Source: an uncultured Planctomycetaceae bacterium (lineage in GTDB: Bacteria > Planctomycetota > Planctomycetia > Gemmatales > Gemmataceae). From it: a stretch of 49,378 bases of DNA. This document shows, piece after piece, positions 26,572-34,913 of this stretch. Made by a program: the position numbers and the translations under genes. Numbering within the stretch: the first letter of the stretch is position 1; each line of letters starts with the position of its first letter. The notes beneath the pieces are model-generated. The model did no database searches. It was not told the DNA's origin and saw nothing but the letters and a program-made list of their open reading frames with translations. The stretch lies in assembly GCA_937888715.1 (NCBI GenBank), contig CALARU010000259.1, positions 1-49,378 on the forward strand, given 5' to 3'.

Positions 26572-28878
26572 ATGCAACTAATTACAACTGATTCGTCATC
26601 AGAGGATGGAATGAACCGCAAGATTACCGACCAAGAAGACCCTCTTCTATTAACCTTGGAAGAATCTAGCAAGCTTGTAGCACATACTCGCGACCCAGCA
26701 GAGACCTTGGAAAACATCGTGGAATTAATTTCCTCGCGCTTCAAGGCTGATGTTTGTTCGGTTTATTTTCTTGAAAGTTCCGGGACCGAATTAGTTTTGG
26801 GCGCTACCGTAGGCCTTCGAAAAGAATCCATAGGCAAAGTTAAACTAAAAACTACGGAAGGCTTAGTTGGATTGGTGGCAGAAACCTTGCGCCCAGTGAT
26901 GGTAGCAAACGCATTTTCCCACCCAAGATTCAAATACATTCCAGAATCAGGTGAAGACCCATACCTTTCATTTCTGGGCGTTCCCTTGGTAAAAGCTGGC
27001 GGCTTGGTTGGTGTTTTGGTTATCCAAACTGAAGAATCCAGAAGCTTTTCAATAAATGAAATAAGAACATTGGTTACCGTTGCAGCCCAACTTACTACGG
27101 TTGCTTCGGATGCAAGGCTTCTTTCCCAATTAACTGCAGCTACCCATGAACCCTTTGCACCAGTTGCAACCGCAACTTCAGCGCACGAATTGCACGCAAG
27201 GCTATTAAGCCCAGGCGTTGGAGTTGGTCGAACCTATTCCATCGACAGCCTAGATGAATGGCGCTCGACCACTGCATTCAAGCCCGCAGGACTGGAAATT
27301 GAAAAAGAGCGGATGCAAAAGGCGATGACCCTGGCAAAAGAAGAATTAGCTGCAATGGGTGTGCGGATTGCGTATCTTGTGGGCCAAGATCACGGTGCAA
27401 TCCTAGATGCTCAACTTATGATCTTACAAGATCGAACCATTGAAAAAGACTTGATGACATGCGTGATCGAGGGAATGAGTTCTGAAACTGCGCTTATATC
27501 TACGCTAGACAAATACCTCGCTGCATTTCAGAAAATCAAAGCACCATTCTTTCAAGAACGCATTTACGATATCAAAGATGTATTCTTGCGTGTGCTATGG
27601 AATCTACGGCCACAAAAAACTAATGGTGGTGCAGCCCAGCAGCGAATTGTTTTGATTTGTAAAGAAGCTTCGGTGATGGAGTTATTTGCAGTAAGCCCGG
27701 AAAAATTAGCAGGCGTAATTGTTGAAAAAGGGGGGCCCGAGTGCCATGCAGCAATCCTTGCCCGGGCCCTTGGAATCCCGATGATGCAAGTAAGCGATGG
27801 TTTCCAAGATTTATTGATACCAGGGAAAATTGTGCTTATCGATGGCCCAGCCCAATCGATTTGTCTCGACCCAAGTGAAGCTAGAATTCATGCACTAACG
27901 CAACCTTTGGAACTACCCGAATCGCTTTATCCCGTTCAAACCAAAGCAGAAAAAGTTCCCACCGTATTTGTGAACATCAACCTGCTTTGGGAAGTACCCA
28001 CCGCATTGCATTTAGGCGCAGAAGGCGTTGGGCTTTTCCGCAGCGAATTCATGCTTCTTGCAAGGCGTACCATTCCAACAGAGGAAGAACAATTTGCGAT
28101 TTATTCCAAGCTTCTAAAAAACATTCAAGGCAAGCCCACAACGATTCGCACTTTTGATCTACGTCCGGATAAACTAGCATCGTTTTCCGACATTGGCGGC
28201 GCAGCTTCTCGTGCCTACGACTGGCGCAAAGTGCTGGATTCACCACCACTACAAAAACTTTTTTATGAACAGGTCAGGGCAATTATGCGTGCCGGGGTTG
28301 AGGGAAAACCCAATATCCTAATCCCACTTGTCGCATCTACCGAGACTCTCAATTTTGTCATGCAAACTATGCAAGACGCTCGAGAATCGTTGTCTCAAGA
28401 AAAACTGGATCACAACCCAGACATCCCTCTTGGCTTAATGGTTGAAACCGCGGCTTCTATTCCCATGATGCCTTTTTGGGCCGATAAAGCATCCTTTTTT
28501 GCTCTTGGCACCAATGATCTTTTTGCTTCCGTTATTGGTTTAGATCGAAATGAAGAAGCAGGATCTTCCCAAGGTGATCATTGCCATCCTGGGTTTCTGA
28601 ATATTTTATCTTCCGCAATTGATCACGCCCATGCCGCAGGCAAACCGATCACCGTATGTGGAGAACTGGCTTCGGATCCTTTGGGGGCGACATTTCTTGC
28701 AAGTTGCAATGTCTCAGCCATTAGCGTTTCCGTTCAAAGATTACACCCTATTTTAAGGGTGTTAAACAGCATTGATGAAGCCAGTTTAAATGAATTTAGA
28801 GCAACCTACAAAAAATTGACAAAAGCTTCAGAAGTCCGGGACATGCTTTTAAAATCGATTCAACTGAATATTAAATAA
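26572..28878 (+). CDS. ptsP: GAF-domain phosphoenolpyruvate-protein phosphotransferase (PtsP-like enzyme I)
   Basis: A 768-residue protein with an N-terminal GAF sensor domain (about 40-185) fused to enzyme I of the PEP phosphotransferase system (about 208-768), like enzyme I-Ntr of the regulatory nitrogen PTS. The phosphorylated His392 lies in GGPECHAAILARALGIP; the family form is usually GG(R/P)(T/L)(S/C)H. The PEP-binding domain has GVGLFRSEFMLL, TIRTFDLRPDK, ALGTNDLFASVIGLDR and the active Cys in TVCGELASDP. It probably senses a small ligand and phosphorylates an HPr-like protein; no HPr or EIIA gene is nearby. AAAGGGA precedes the ATG. Confidence 0.92.
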   Translation: MQLITTDSSSEDGMNRKITDQEDPLLLTLEESSKLVAHTRDPAETLENIVELISSRFKADVCSVYFLESSGTELVLGATVGLRKESIGKVKLKTTEGLVGLVAETLRPVMVANAFSHPRFKYIPESGEDPYLSFLGVPLVKAGGLVGVLVIQTEESRSFSINEIRTLVTVAAQLTTVASDARLLSQLTAATHEPFAPVATATSAHELHARLLSPGVGVGRTYSIDSLDEWRSTTAFKPAGLEIEKERMQKAMTLAKEELAAMGVRIAYLVGQDHGAILDAQLMILQDRTIEKDLMTCVIEGMSSETALISTLDKYLAAFQKIKAPFFQERIYDIKDVFLRVLWNLRPQKTNGGAAQQRIVLICKEASVMELFAVSPEKLAGVIVEKGGPECHAAILARALGIPMMQVSDGFQDLLIPGKIVLIDGPAQSICLDPSEARIHALTQPLELPESLYPVQTKAEKVPTVFVNINLLWEVPTALHLGAEGVGLFRSEFMLLARRTIPTEEEQFAIYSKLLKNIQGKPTTIRTFDLRPDKLASFSDIGGAASRAYDWRKVLDSPPLQKLFYEQVRAIMRAGVEGKPNILIPLVASTETLNFVMQTMQDARESLSQEKLDHNPDIPLGLMVETAASIPMMPFWADKASFFALGTNDLFASVIGLDRNEEAGSSQGDHCHPGFLNILSSAIDHAHAAGKPITVCGELASDPLGATFLASCNVSAISVSVQRLHPILRVLNSIDEASLNEFRATYKKLTKASEVRDMLLKSIQLNIK

Positions 28879-28910
28879 ACTTTCAAGCTTTGCTTAAGCT
28901 TGAAAGTTTA
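28876..28910. terminator. Bidirectional terminator between ptsP and tRNA-Leu
   Basis: A perfect 15-bp inverted repeat: TAAACTTTCAAGCTT (28876-28890) and AAGCTTGAAAGTTTA (28896-28910), loop TGCTT. The ptsP stop codon is its first three bases. On the minus strand it is followed by TTTAATATT, so it can end tRNA-Leu transcription too. The stem is A+T-rich but long and without mismatch. Confidence 0.75.
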
Positions 28911-28943
28911 ACAAAAGATGTTCCGTAATCATTAAAATTATAA

Positions 28944-29027
28944 TGCCGAAGAGAGGACTTGAACCTCCACTCCCTTGCGAGAACTAGCTCCTGAAGCTAG
29001 CGCGTCTGCCAGTTTCGCCACTTCGGC
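28944..29027 (-). tRNA. tRNA-Leu (anticodon CAG)
   Basis: An 84-base class II tRNA. The acceptor arms GCCGAAG and CTTCGGC pair fully, with discriminator A. The D region is TGGCGAAACTGGCAGACGC, the anticodon stem CTAGC/GCTAG encloses TTCAGGA (CAG reads CUG codons), a long variable arm follows, and the T arm is GGAGG TTCAAGT CCTCT. CCA is not encoded. It lies just downstream of a glycosyltransferase-like gene on the same strand. Confidence 0.97.
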
Positions 29028-29082
29028 ATGCAATACAATCCTAAGGTAAGAAACTTGTCCGTCAAGACACTGCTTGGAATTA

Positions 29083-29985
29083 TTACGGAATAAAAGGGTT
29101 TTGATGACCTGAGGAATCCGCGAAACCATCATTGTTTGCAGCAACTTTGGCCAAAGGAGGGTTAGAAGATGAGAAAATGGGATTAGATAATAAATAATAG
29201 AAATCTGATGAGCAATAACGATCACCACGGTCAGGAATCAAAGATTTAGAATGAGTCTCGGGCCAAGGTTGTTCAGGAAAGAACAAGAGTCCAAGGAAAT
29301 TAGCTTTTGCGAGTATTTCCAAATGAAAGAAATTGCCCTTGGATACAGGAAGACAGGTCGCAAGAGCATCTCGCCTATAAACCCGGACTGGAAAAAAGGG
29401 ATCGACATAGCGAACACCAAAGATGAACCAAAAAATCCAGCTTTGAATACGACCCGAAATAGAACCTGGGCCCGAAATATTTTCAAAAGGAATGCACAAA
29501 AAGAACCTGCACAAAAAGCCTTTAAAAAAAGAAAAGAATCTCAAGGGGAGTGAATAAAAATCCAGCACCCGAACCGCACCTGCAATGTGGGTTTGTTCGA
29601 TATTTTGCAACATGATTTTAAGCACCGAAGGTTGGCAAAAGCGTGGTAACAATGGTGCAACTAGAAATATTTCATTTGAGGAATGCTGAAAACCAAGCCG
29701 AATTGCATCCCCCTCTGATATGGAACTGGTCCCCAAAATTTTCAAACCGGGCAGGACATCCTTGGATGCATACTTCTCCGCTGCAACCTTTATTTCCAAC
29801 AGTTCTGATTCAACCATTTCTTTACCAATGGGTGCAACTATAACTTCCACCTTGTTTTCAAATGTTGCAATATAATCAAGCCATTTCTTTAGCCCATGTT
29901 TTAATGAGGCCATATCATCCATCTTTGCAAAAAGTAAAAAGCAAAGCGAAGAGCTCGATACCGGGATAAAGAAATATTCTTTCAT
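29083..29985 (-). CDS. Degenerate family-2-like glycosyltransferase
   Basis: A 300-residue protein. The order of segments follows bacterial dolichyl-phosphate-sugar-synthase-type GT2 enzymes: a beta strand with KVEVIVAP, the SEGDAIRLGFQHSSNEIFLVAP region (where active enzymes have NxGxGxAxxxG then a DxD), and later VRYVDPFFPVRVYRRDAL with a helix-rich GNFFHLEILAKA. The expected DxD at about residue 110-115 is replaced by Ala-Pro-Leu-Leu, so it may be inactive or act as a partner. Two hydrophobic segments lie near 145-190. It follows the ArnT-like gene by 21 bases. The end of the protein is polar. Confidence 0.65.
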   Translation of the reverse strand: MKEYFFIPVSSSSLCFLLFAKMDDMASLKHGLKKWLDYIATFENKVEVIVAPIGKEMVESELLEIKVAAEKYASKDVLPGLKILGTSSISEGDAIRLGFQHSSNEIFLVAPLLPRFCQPSVLKIMLQNIEQTHIAGAVRVLDFYSLPLRFFSFFKGFLCRFFLCIPFENISGPGSISGRIQSWIFWFIFGVRYVDPFFPVRVYRRDALATCLPVSKGNFFHLEILAKANFLGLLFFPEQPWPETHSKSLIPDRGDRYCSSDFYYLLSNPIFSSSNPPLAKVAANNDGFADSSGHQNPFIP

Positions 29986-30006
29986 GCAAACTTTCGACGG
30001 TAGAAA

Positions 30007-31593
30007 TTAAGAATGATCCATAGAAACTATTTTAATAAAGACAAATGGCCTGCTAAGCCCTTTTGTTTCTGATTCCTTTTTCAAATATAGGATATCAAAT
30101 TTAAATCTGGGAAAGTTTTCCATCATTTCATCAAGATAATCAGGCGAAGTAAGCACAAACGCTTCATTTTTGGTGCAAATTGCTTTAGACAGATTTTCCC
30201 AGCCAATCACTGTTTCTACGGGTTTCCCCAGATGAAAGGCCAGTGCATGCGCCTCCATGTTAAAAAACAACAAACTATCACCCGTACTTTTGCGGATTAT
30301 TTTTGCAGCAGATTTCATCTCCCGCATAGGTTCCAACTTGGGCAGATAAAAATCAACAAACCAAACCCAACCAATCATACTTGCAAGCAACAAGATTGCA
30401 ATACTGTTAAAAACCATATTAGTAGTAAGAAACCCCTTCGACAGGCAGGTTTTCAGCGCATCAGACAAAAGCACCGCTAAAAAGATTGCAGCCCCAGGGT
30501 AAGCTGGTAATAGATAATCCGCCCGCTTGTAACTAACTAGGGATAAAACAAAAAACATGACAAAAAACCAAATCAAACCAAACCAATGAAGTGATGATAG
30601 CTTGAAACGCTTGGTACAAAAAACTGCAATGACCGAACCATAAAAAATCGGGGACCAGGGGGCAAAATCGATAAAGAATTGGTAAGTGTAAAACCAAGGC
30701 GGATGGGATCGCAGCGCCCCGTTACCCAATGCACGAGCCAGATGATGATACCCAAAAAAAACCTCATAAAACTTGCCATCACTTTGTTTATTTATCCAGT
30801 AAAAATAAATCCAGGATAAAAACACAACAATCAACAATCCTGGAATCATCCGATAATCACGGATGCTTCGAAATAAAAGCTCTGACTTAGAATGTGAACC
30901 TTTTGTTGTTTCACAATAAAAAGCATCAAAAAAAATCCAGAAGGCAAACAGAGGTAGAACTAATACTAAAGCAGGCAAACCTTTCATTAACACCGAAATT
31001 AATATCGAAACATAAGTTAACACAAGTAAGATCAGCTTTGTTTTCCCATCAGATTTACCCGCTTGATAAAAAGCCAACACTGAACTTGTCGTAAAAAACG
31101 CCATTGCCATATCTATACGGCCAATTCTTGCCAACCATCCAAAATGAATGCAAGTGAGCAGGATAACCGCCCCAAAAACCCCCGCATAAAGATCGTGGTT
31201 TTTCCAAAGAAAAAGAAATAGCAAAACAATGATACCGGAAGCGGCAATAGCAGAGGGCAATCGCACGGAAACCGCATCGACCTCGGAAGCCCGCATGCGG
31301 GAAATCGTTGCAACCAACCAATAATAAAAAGGTGGCTTTTGAAGATCGTCTGAACCATCGTAAATTTTGGGAAGAAAATTGCTTGAGCCATCTAAAATAC
31401 TATTGGCATTCATCGCAGCACGGGCTTCATGGCTGCTCCAAAAATCACGATTAGCAAAATGATGAAAGAAAGCAAAGTAGATCGAGAACAAAAACAGGAG
31501 AACCCCAACAACAACCTTTAAAACAAAAGAAAACCCCTGAGTCTGGTTTTGCAAGCCTTTGCCAAACGATAACCGAAAATCTTGAGCATCCAT
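30007..31593 (-). CDS. ArnT/GT39-like integral membrane glycosyltransferase
   Basis: A 528-residue protein with about eleven to twelve membrane helices. The first outer loop has the FWSSHEARAAMNANSILDG pattern, equivalent to the Asp/Glu-Glu-x-Arg motif of lipid-linked sugar transferases (PMT/ArnT family), followed by QKPPFYYWLVA, which matches the KPPL.YW motif. These enzymes move a sugar from a polyprenyl-phosphate donor to a lipid or protein outside the membrane. It lies 6 bases after the ABC exporter gene and 21 bases before a GT2-like gene, so the three probably serve one envelope pathway. The acceptor cannot be told. Confidence 0.88.
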   Translation of the reverse strand: MDAQDFRLSFGKGLQNQTQGFSFVLKVVVGVLLFLFSIYFAFFHHFANRDFWSSHEARAAMNANSILDGSSNFLPKIYDGSDDLQKPPFYYWLVATISRMRASEVDAVSVRLPSAIAASGIIVLLFLFLWKNHDLYAGVFGAVILLTCIHFGWLARIGRIDMAMAFFTTSSVLAFYQAGKSDGKTKLILLVLTYVSILISVLMKGLPALVLVLPLFAFWIFFDAFYCETTKGSHSKSELLFRSIRDYRMIPGLLIVVFLSWIYFYWINKQSDGKFYEVFFGYHHLARALGNGALRSHPPWFYTYQFFIDFAPWSPIFYGSVIAVFCTKRFKLSSLHWFGLIWFFVMFFVLSLVSYKRADYLLPAYPGAAIFLAVLLSDALKTCLSKGFLTTNMVFNSIAILLLASMIGWVWFVDFYLPKLEPMREMKSAAKIIRKSTGDSLLFFNMEAHALAFHLGKPVETVIGWENLSKAICTKNEAFVLTSPDYLDEMMENFPRFKFDILYLKKESETKGLSRPFVFIKIVSMDHS

Positions 31594-31599
31594 ATTACA

Positions 31600-33690
31600 T
31601 CAGGCGGAAAGCCTTTTCCCATGGACTTCAAACATTCGCTGGTAAGCAGCACAATTTTCAATTAACTCTTTGTGGGTTCCGACTGCAGCAACAACCCCCG
31701 CATCTAGCACAACAATGCGAGAAGCTATTTCCAAGGTATTCAATCTGTGCGTGATGACAAAGGATGTTCGACCTTTCAGAAACTCTTTCATAACCTTGTG
31801 AATCAAAACTTCGCTTTCGGGATCTGATTGGCTAGTGAATTCATCAAGAATGATAATAGCTGGATCACGAAGGATGGCTCGTGCCAAGGCAATTCTTTGT
31901 TTTTGGCCCCCGGAAAGCTTATTACCAGATTCCCCTGCCATAGTTTCATAACCCTTGGGAAGGTTAAGAATAAAATCATGAGCAAATGCCTTATTTGCAG
32001 CAGATTCAATACTGGCCTTGGTCGCACCCCGAGTTCCATAAGCGATATTATTGTAAATTGTGTCATCAAAAAGAACCGTTTCCTGAGTAACGACACTTAC
32101 TTTTTTACGCAAACTACGAAGGTTGATGTTTCGGAGATCTTCCCCACTTAGAAAAATGGTGCCATGGTCTGGATCATAAAATCTTGGAACCATACCCATA
32201 AGAGTACTTTTTCCTGAACCATTATGCCCAAGAATAGCAATTGTTTCACCTTCATAAATCGAAAGGTTGATATTCGAGAGAATAGGTCGGCCCGGGTCAT
32301 AACTAAAACAAACCCCTTTAAATTCGATCATTGGTTTCCCAACCTCGTGTGCTTTAAAAGGCATATCACCTGTCCTAGAACTATAATCCAAGCATAAGCC
32401 GTGTTCGGTTTTAATAAATGCTGGGCCCTCGCAGTTGGCACTTACCCTAGGCTGCTTATCCATAAAAAAGAAAATGCGATCTGAAGCAGCACAACCGGAT
32501 TGAATTTTGGTAAAGACGCTGGAAAGCTTACGTACCGGATCGGCAATCGCAGCAAGAAGAACATAAAGTTGCAATAAGCTCTCAGGCTCGATCGGATACT
32601 GGCTCATACGCATACCAAAAAGCATGGTTTCATGTTTTAAGACAAGAAACGATCCGGCAAGCAATGCACCAACTACAGCAGCAACCCCCAGCAGTTCGAT
32701 GATGGGGCCTGCACAGGCGTCAATGTTAACTACGGTCATCGATTTCAAGTAATAATCGTAAGTAGCAGCCCTAAACCGACGGCGTTCATAGGGCTCCATT
32801 GTGTAAGACTTAACCAACTTGATTCCTTGGAAAGTTTCCTGAAGAATTTTGTAGATGCTAGACATTCTTTCAAGCAAGCGCCTGGTGGCTTGCTTCATGA
32901 GGCGTCCAATTTTCCCGAGAATGAATGCCGCTACTGGCACCAAAATTAAAAACAAAAGAGTCAATTGCCAGCTGATGCATGCAGCAAAAATCACACAACT
33001 AATGGCGCGCAGTGGTTCGGCTATAACTTTCCCAAATAGTGTTTTCAAACCCGAACCAACGGATTCCATGTCGTTTGTAAAACGAGCCATAAGTTCACTG
33101 GTGCCCTGCTCCCCAAATTGATCCACATCCAAGTGAATGACATTACGATAAAAACGATTGCGCATATCGTAAAGTGAGAGATTAACAACGCTGCCTACAA
33201 GAGACTCTTGGAAGAATTCGAAAATACATTTGATAAAAACCCCAACCAAGACAAACCCTAGGACATAAGAGAGCGTGGTAAAACTATCCCTAGGCAAATA
33301 AGCGTAGATATATTTATGCGCAATCAGATACCAATCCATTTGTTTACGGGCATAAACCAGCTTACTTTCAACCTTTACCAGCGCATGAGTATGCGCCCTG
33401 CGTTGCTGTTCAACAAATTTATTAAGGGGAAGCTTCTCGAGTTCTTTTGATTTTTCGTTCAAGGCATCCGAGACTGCTTCAATTTGCTCTATATCTTTGT
33501 TGCAATTTGCAATGCATGAATCCACCCACTGCTGGGGGCTTTGGTCGTTATTCAAGAGTTTTAGCACAGGATAAATGGAGGTAAAGTTAAGACCCCAAAG
33601 AATGGCAGCAAAAACCGCACAAACAATGGAGATAACCAACCTCACTCGATAAGGCCAAGCATACCGCAGAGCTCTTAGAAAATTCTTCAT
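31600..33690 (-). CDS. ABC exporter with fused membrane and ATPase domains (MsbA-like)
   Basis: A 696-residue half-transporter. The membrane domain (1-400) has six helices. The nucleotide-binding domain (about 455-696) has Walker A GHNGSGKST (488-496), Q-loop VVTQE, signature LSGGQ (592-596), Walker B IIILDE (612-617) and switch His648. The loop between helices 1 and 2 is about 90 residues (about 45-135) and rich in Lys/Glu, a probable coiled coil, far longer than in MsbA. It likely flips a lipid or lipid-linked glycan, judging by the glycosyltransferase genes downstream. First gene of its run. Confidence 0.93.
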   Translation of the reverse strand: MKNFLRALRYAWPYRVRLVISIVCAVFAAILWGLNFTSIYPVLKLLNNDQSPQQWVDSCIANCNKDIEQIEAVSDALNEKSKELEKLPLNKFVEQQRRAHTHALVKVESKLVYARKQMDWYLIAHKYIYAYLPRDSFTTLSYVLGFVLVGVFIKCIFEFFQESLVGSVVNLSLYDMRNRFYRNVIHLDVDQFGEQGTSELMARFTNDMESVGSGLKTLFGKVIAEPLRAISCVIFAACISWQLTLLFLILVPVAAFILGKIGRLMKQATRRLLERMSSIYKILQETFQGIKLVKSYTMEPYERRRFRAATYDYYLKSMTVVNIDACAGPIIELLGVAAVVGALLAGSFLVLKHETMLFGMRMSQYPIEPESLLQLYVLLAAIADPVRKLSSVFTKIQSGCAASDRIFFFMDKQPRVSANCEGPAFIKTEHGLCLDYSSRTGDMPFKAHEVGKPMIEFKGVCFSYDPGRPILSNINLSIYEGETIAILGHNGSGKSTLMGMVPRFYDPDHGTIFLSGEDLRNINLRSLRKKVSVVTQETVLFDDTIYNNIAYGTRGATKASIESAANKAFAHDFILNLPKGYETMAGESGNKLSGGQKQRIALARAILRDPAIIILDEFTSQSDPESEVLIHKVMKEFLKGRTSFVITHRLNTLEIASRIVVLDAGVVAAVGTHKELIENCAAYQRMFEVHGKRLSA

Positions 33691-34007
33691 AGAAAGACCG
33701 ATCCTTGGTCAATTACTAAATAAATTCAACTGATAACATGTTGTAAGTAGCAAAAAAGGGTTCAAATTAACAAGACAAGTTCGCAAAAATCGAATTGGTC
33801 GCTTCGAGGTAAGGATAAAGCGAAAAACTCAAAAGGAAGCATCAGCCGTAAAAACCGGCACTATCGTCACAAAACACGCACAACACCCCATAGCAACCAT
33901 AATACTCAGGCTATTTGTTTTTTCTAATTTGACACAAGGTTGGTTAATTGTTTACATTTGAATGGTTACTGTAATCGCATGGCTAATTGACGAATGAGTG
34001 AAATATT
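33691..34007. promoter_or_regulatory. Divergent promoter region between the ABC exporter and MarR genes
   Basis: No gene seen. A perfect -35 box TTGACA lies at 33929-33934, but a -10 at 17 bases (TTACAT, 33952-33957) is only weak. A near-repeat TGGTTAATTG (33941-33950) and TGGCTAATTG (33980-33989) lies on either side of the probable start of the MarR transcript, one at the promoter and one 18 bases before the ATG, a place where an autoregulator could bind. The ABC exporter promoter must also be here on the other strand. Confidence 0.35.
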
Positions 34008-34490
34008 ATGGTTTATCAATCAAATTCAAGACCTTTGGGCACGCTGGCCCAACAAATTGTAGATTTAAACAATCAAATCAGCCTCGCCCAGCCAAGGAAT
34101 AAGAGAAAAAACAAAGGCCTGAAGGAAATGGAGTTTTTAACTCTTTGCCACCTAAGAAACAAAGATTTAATGAATGTCGGGGATATACAAAAGTTATTAG
34201 GCGTACTACCGGCACAAATGTCTCGAATTATCCGTTCTCTTGAAAACCGGGATATTGCACTGATTTCTTGCAGCATTAACCCATTAGATAAACGAAAAAT
34301 CGATGTTGTTTTAACGGATGCTGGTAACATTGCCTTTGAAAACCACCAAACCACCCGAGTTTGTTTTGTTCAAGAATTGCTGCAAAAGTTAAACGATGAA
34401 GAAATTGACGATTTGAAAAAACTTGTGGATCGACTAACCGATTTAATTATTGAAAACTCAAAAACCCACGAAAGCTTATCAAGCGTTTAA
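34008..34490 (+). CDS. MarR-family transcriptional regulator
   Basis: A 160-residue winged-helix protein. The core reads LKEMEFLTLCHL, then DIQKLLGVLPAQMSRIIRSLENRDIALIS (helix-turn-helix and recognition helix, about residues 59-87), the wing SINPLDKRKIDVVLTDAG, and long C-terminal helices for dimerisation. MarR proteins usually repress their own gene and a neighbour; the divergent ABC exporter operon is the natural candidate target, since the two share a 317-base region. No effector can be predicted. No good ribosome binding site is seen before the ATG at 34008. Confidence 0.88.
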   Translation: MVYQSNSRPLGTLAQQIVDLNNQISLAQPRNKRKNKGLKEMEFLTLCHLRNKDLMNVGDIQKLLGVLPAQMSRIIRSLENRDIALISCSINPLDKRKIDVVLTDAGNIAFENHQTTRVCFVQELLQKLNDEEIDDLKKLVDRLTDLIIENSKTHESLSSV

Positions 34491-34703
34491 ATACCAATTC
34501 ATTCCTCATAACGCTAAAAGCTACCAGCAGATTTTTAACAATTTCATATAACTATGCAAATTTAAGTTTACATCTAACGATAAGTCTTGCATTTTATAGG
34601 ATATATATCATTCTACGGTTATTGTTTACTTAACCTATTTTGGCTACATGACGATTAATGTAGGTAAGTACTCAAGGAACTAGTGGTATCTAAGGGGTTC
34701 TCC

Positions 34704-34886
34704 ATGGAGAAATGGTTATGTTGGAGTTCCATGGGGGCAGCCGGTTTAGTTTTATTATTGTTTATCCTTGATATTGCTATCGGACTGCCCTTTGGTCGCT
34801 CCAGTGTTGTTGTTGATGCAATTGCAATCATTTGCAGCATTGCTGTTTTATTATTATCTTGGGATGCATTCCGAGATTTGGGCTAG
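34704..34886 (+). CDS. Small conserved planctomycete membrane protein
   Basis: A 60-residue protein with two membrane helices (about 9-30 and 38-54). The opening MEKWLCWSSMG and ending SWDAFRDLG match a small protein I remember as recurring in planctomycete genomes; its function is unknown. AAGGGG sits 6 bases before the ATG at 34704, which fixes the start; a GTG at 34683 would add seven residues with no signal. It stands alone, between the MarR gene and convergent cobA-hemD. Confidence 0.8.
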   Translation: MEKWLCWSSMGAAGLVLLLFILDIAIGLPFGRSSVVVDAIAIICSIAVLLLSWDAFRDLG

Positions 34887-34913
34887 GCTATTTAAATTTT
34901 GTAGGCTTTATCA

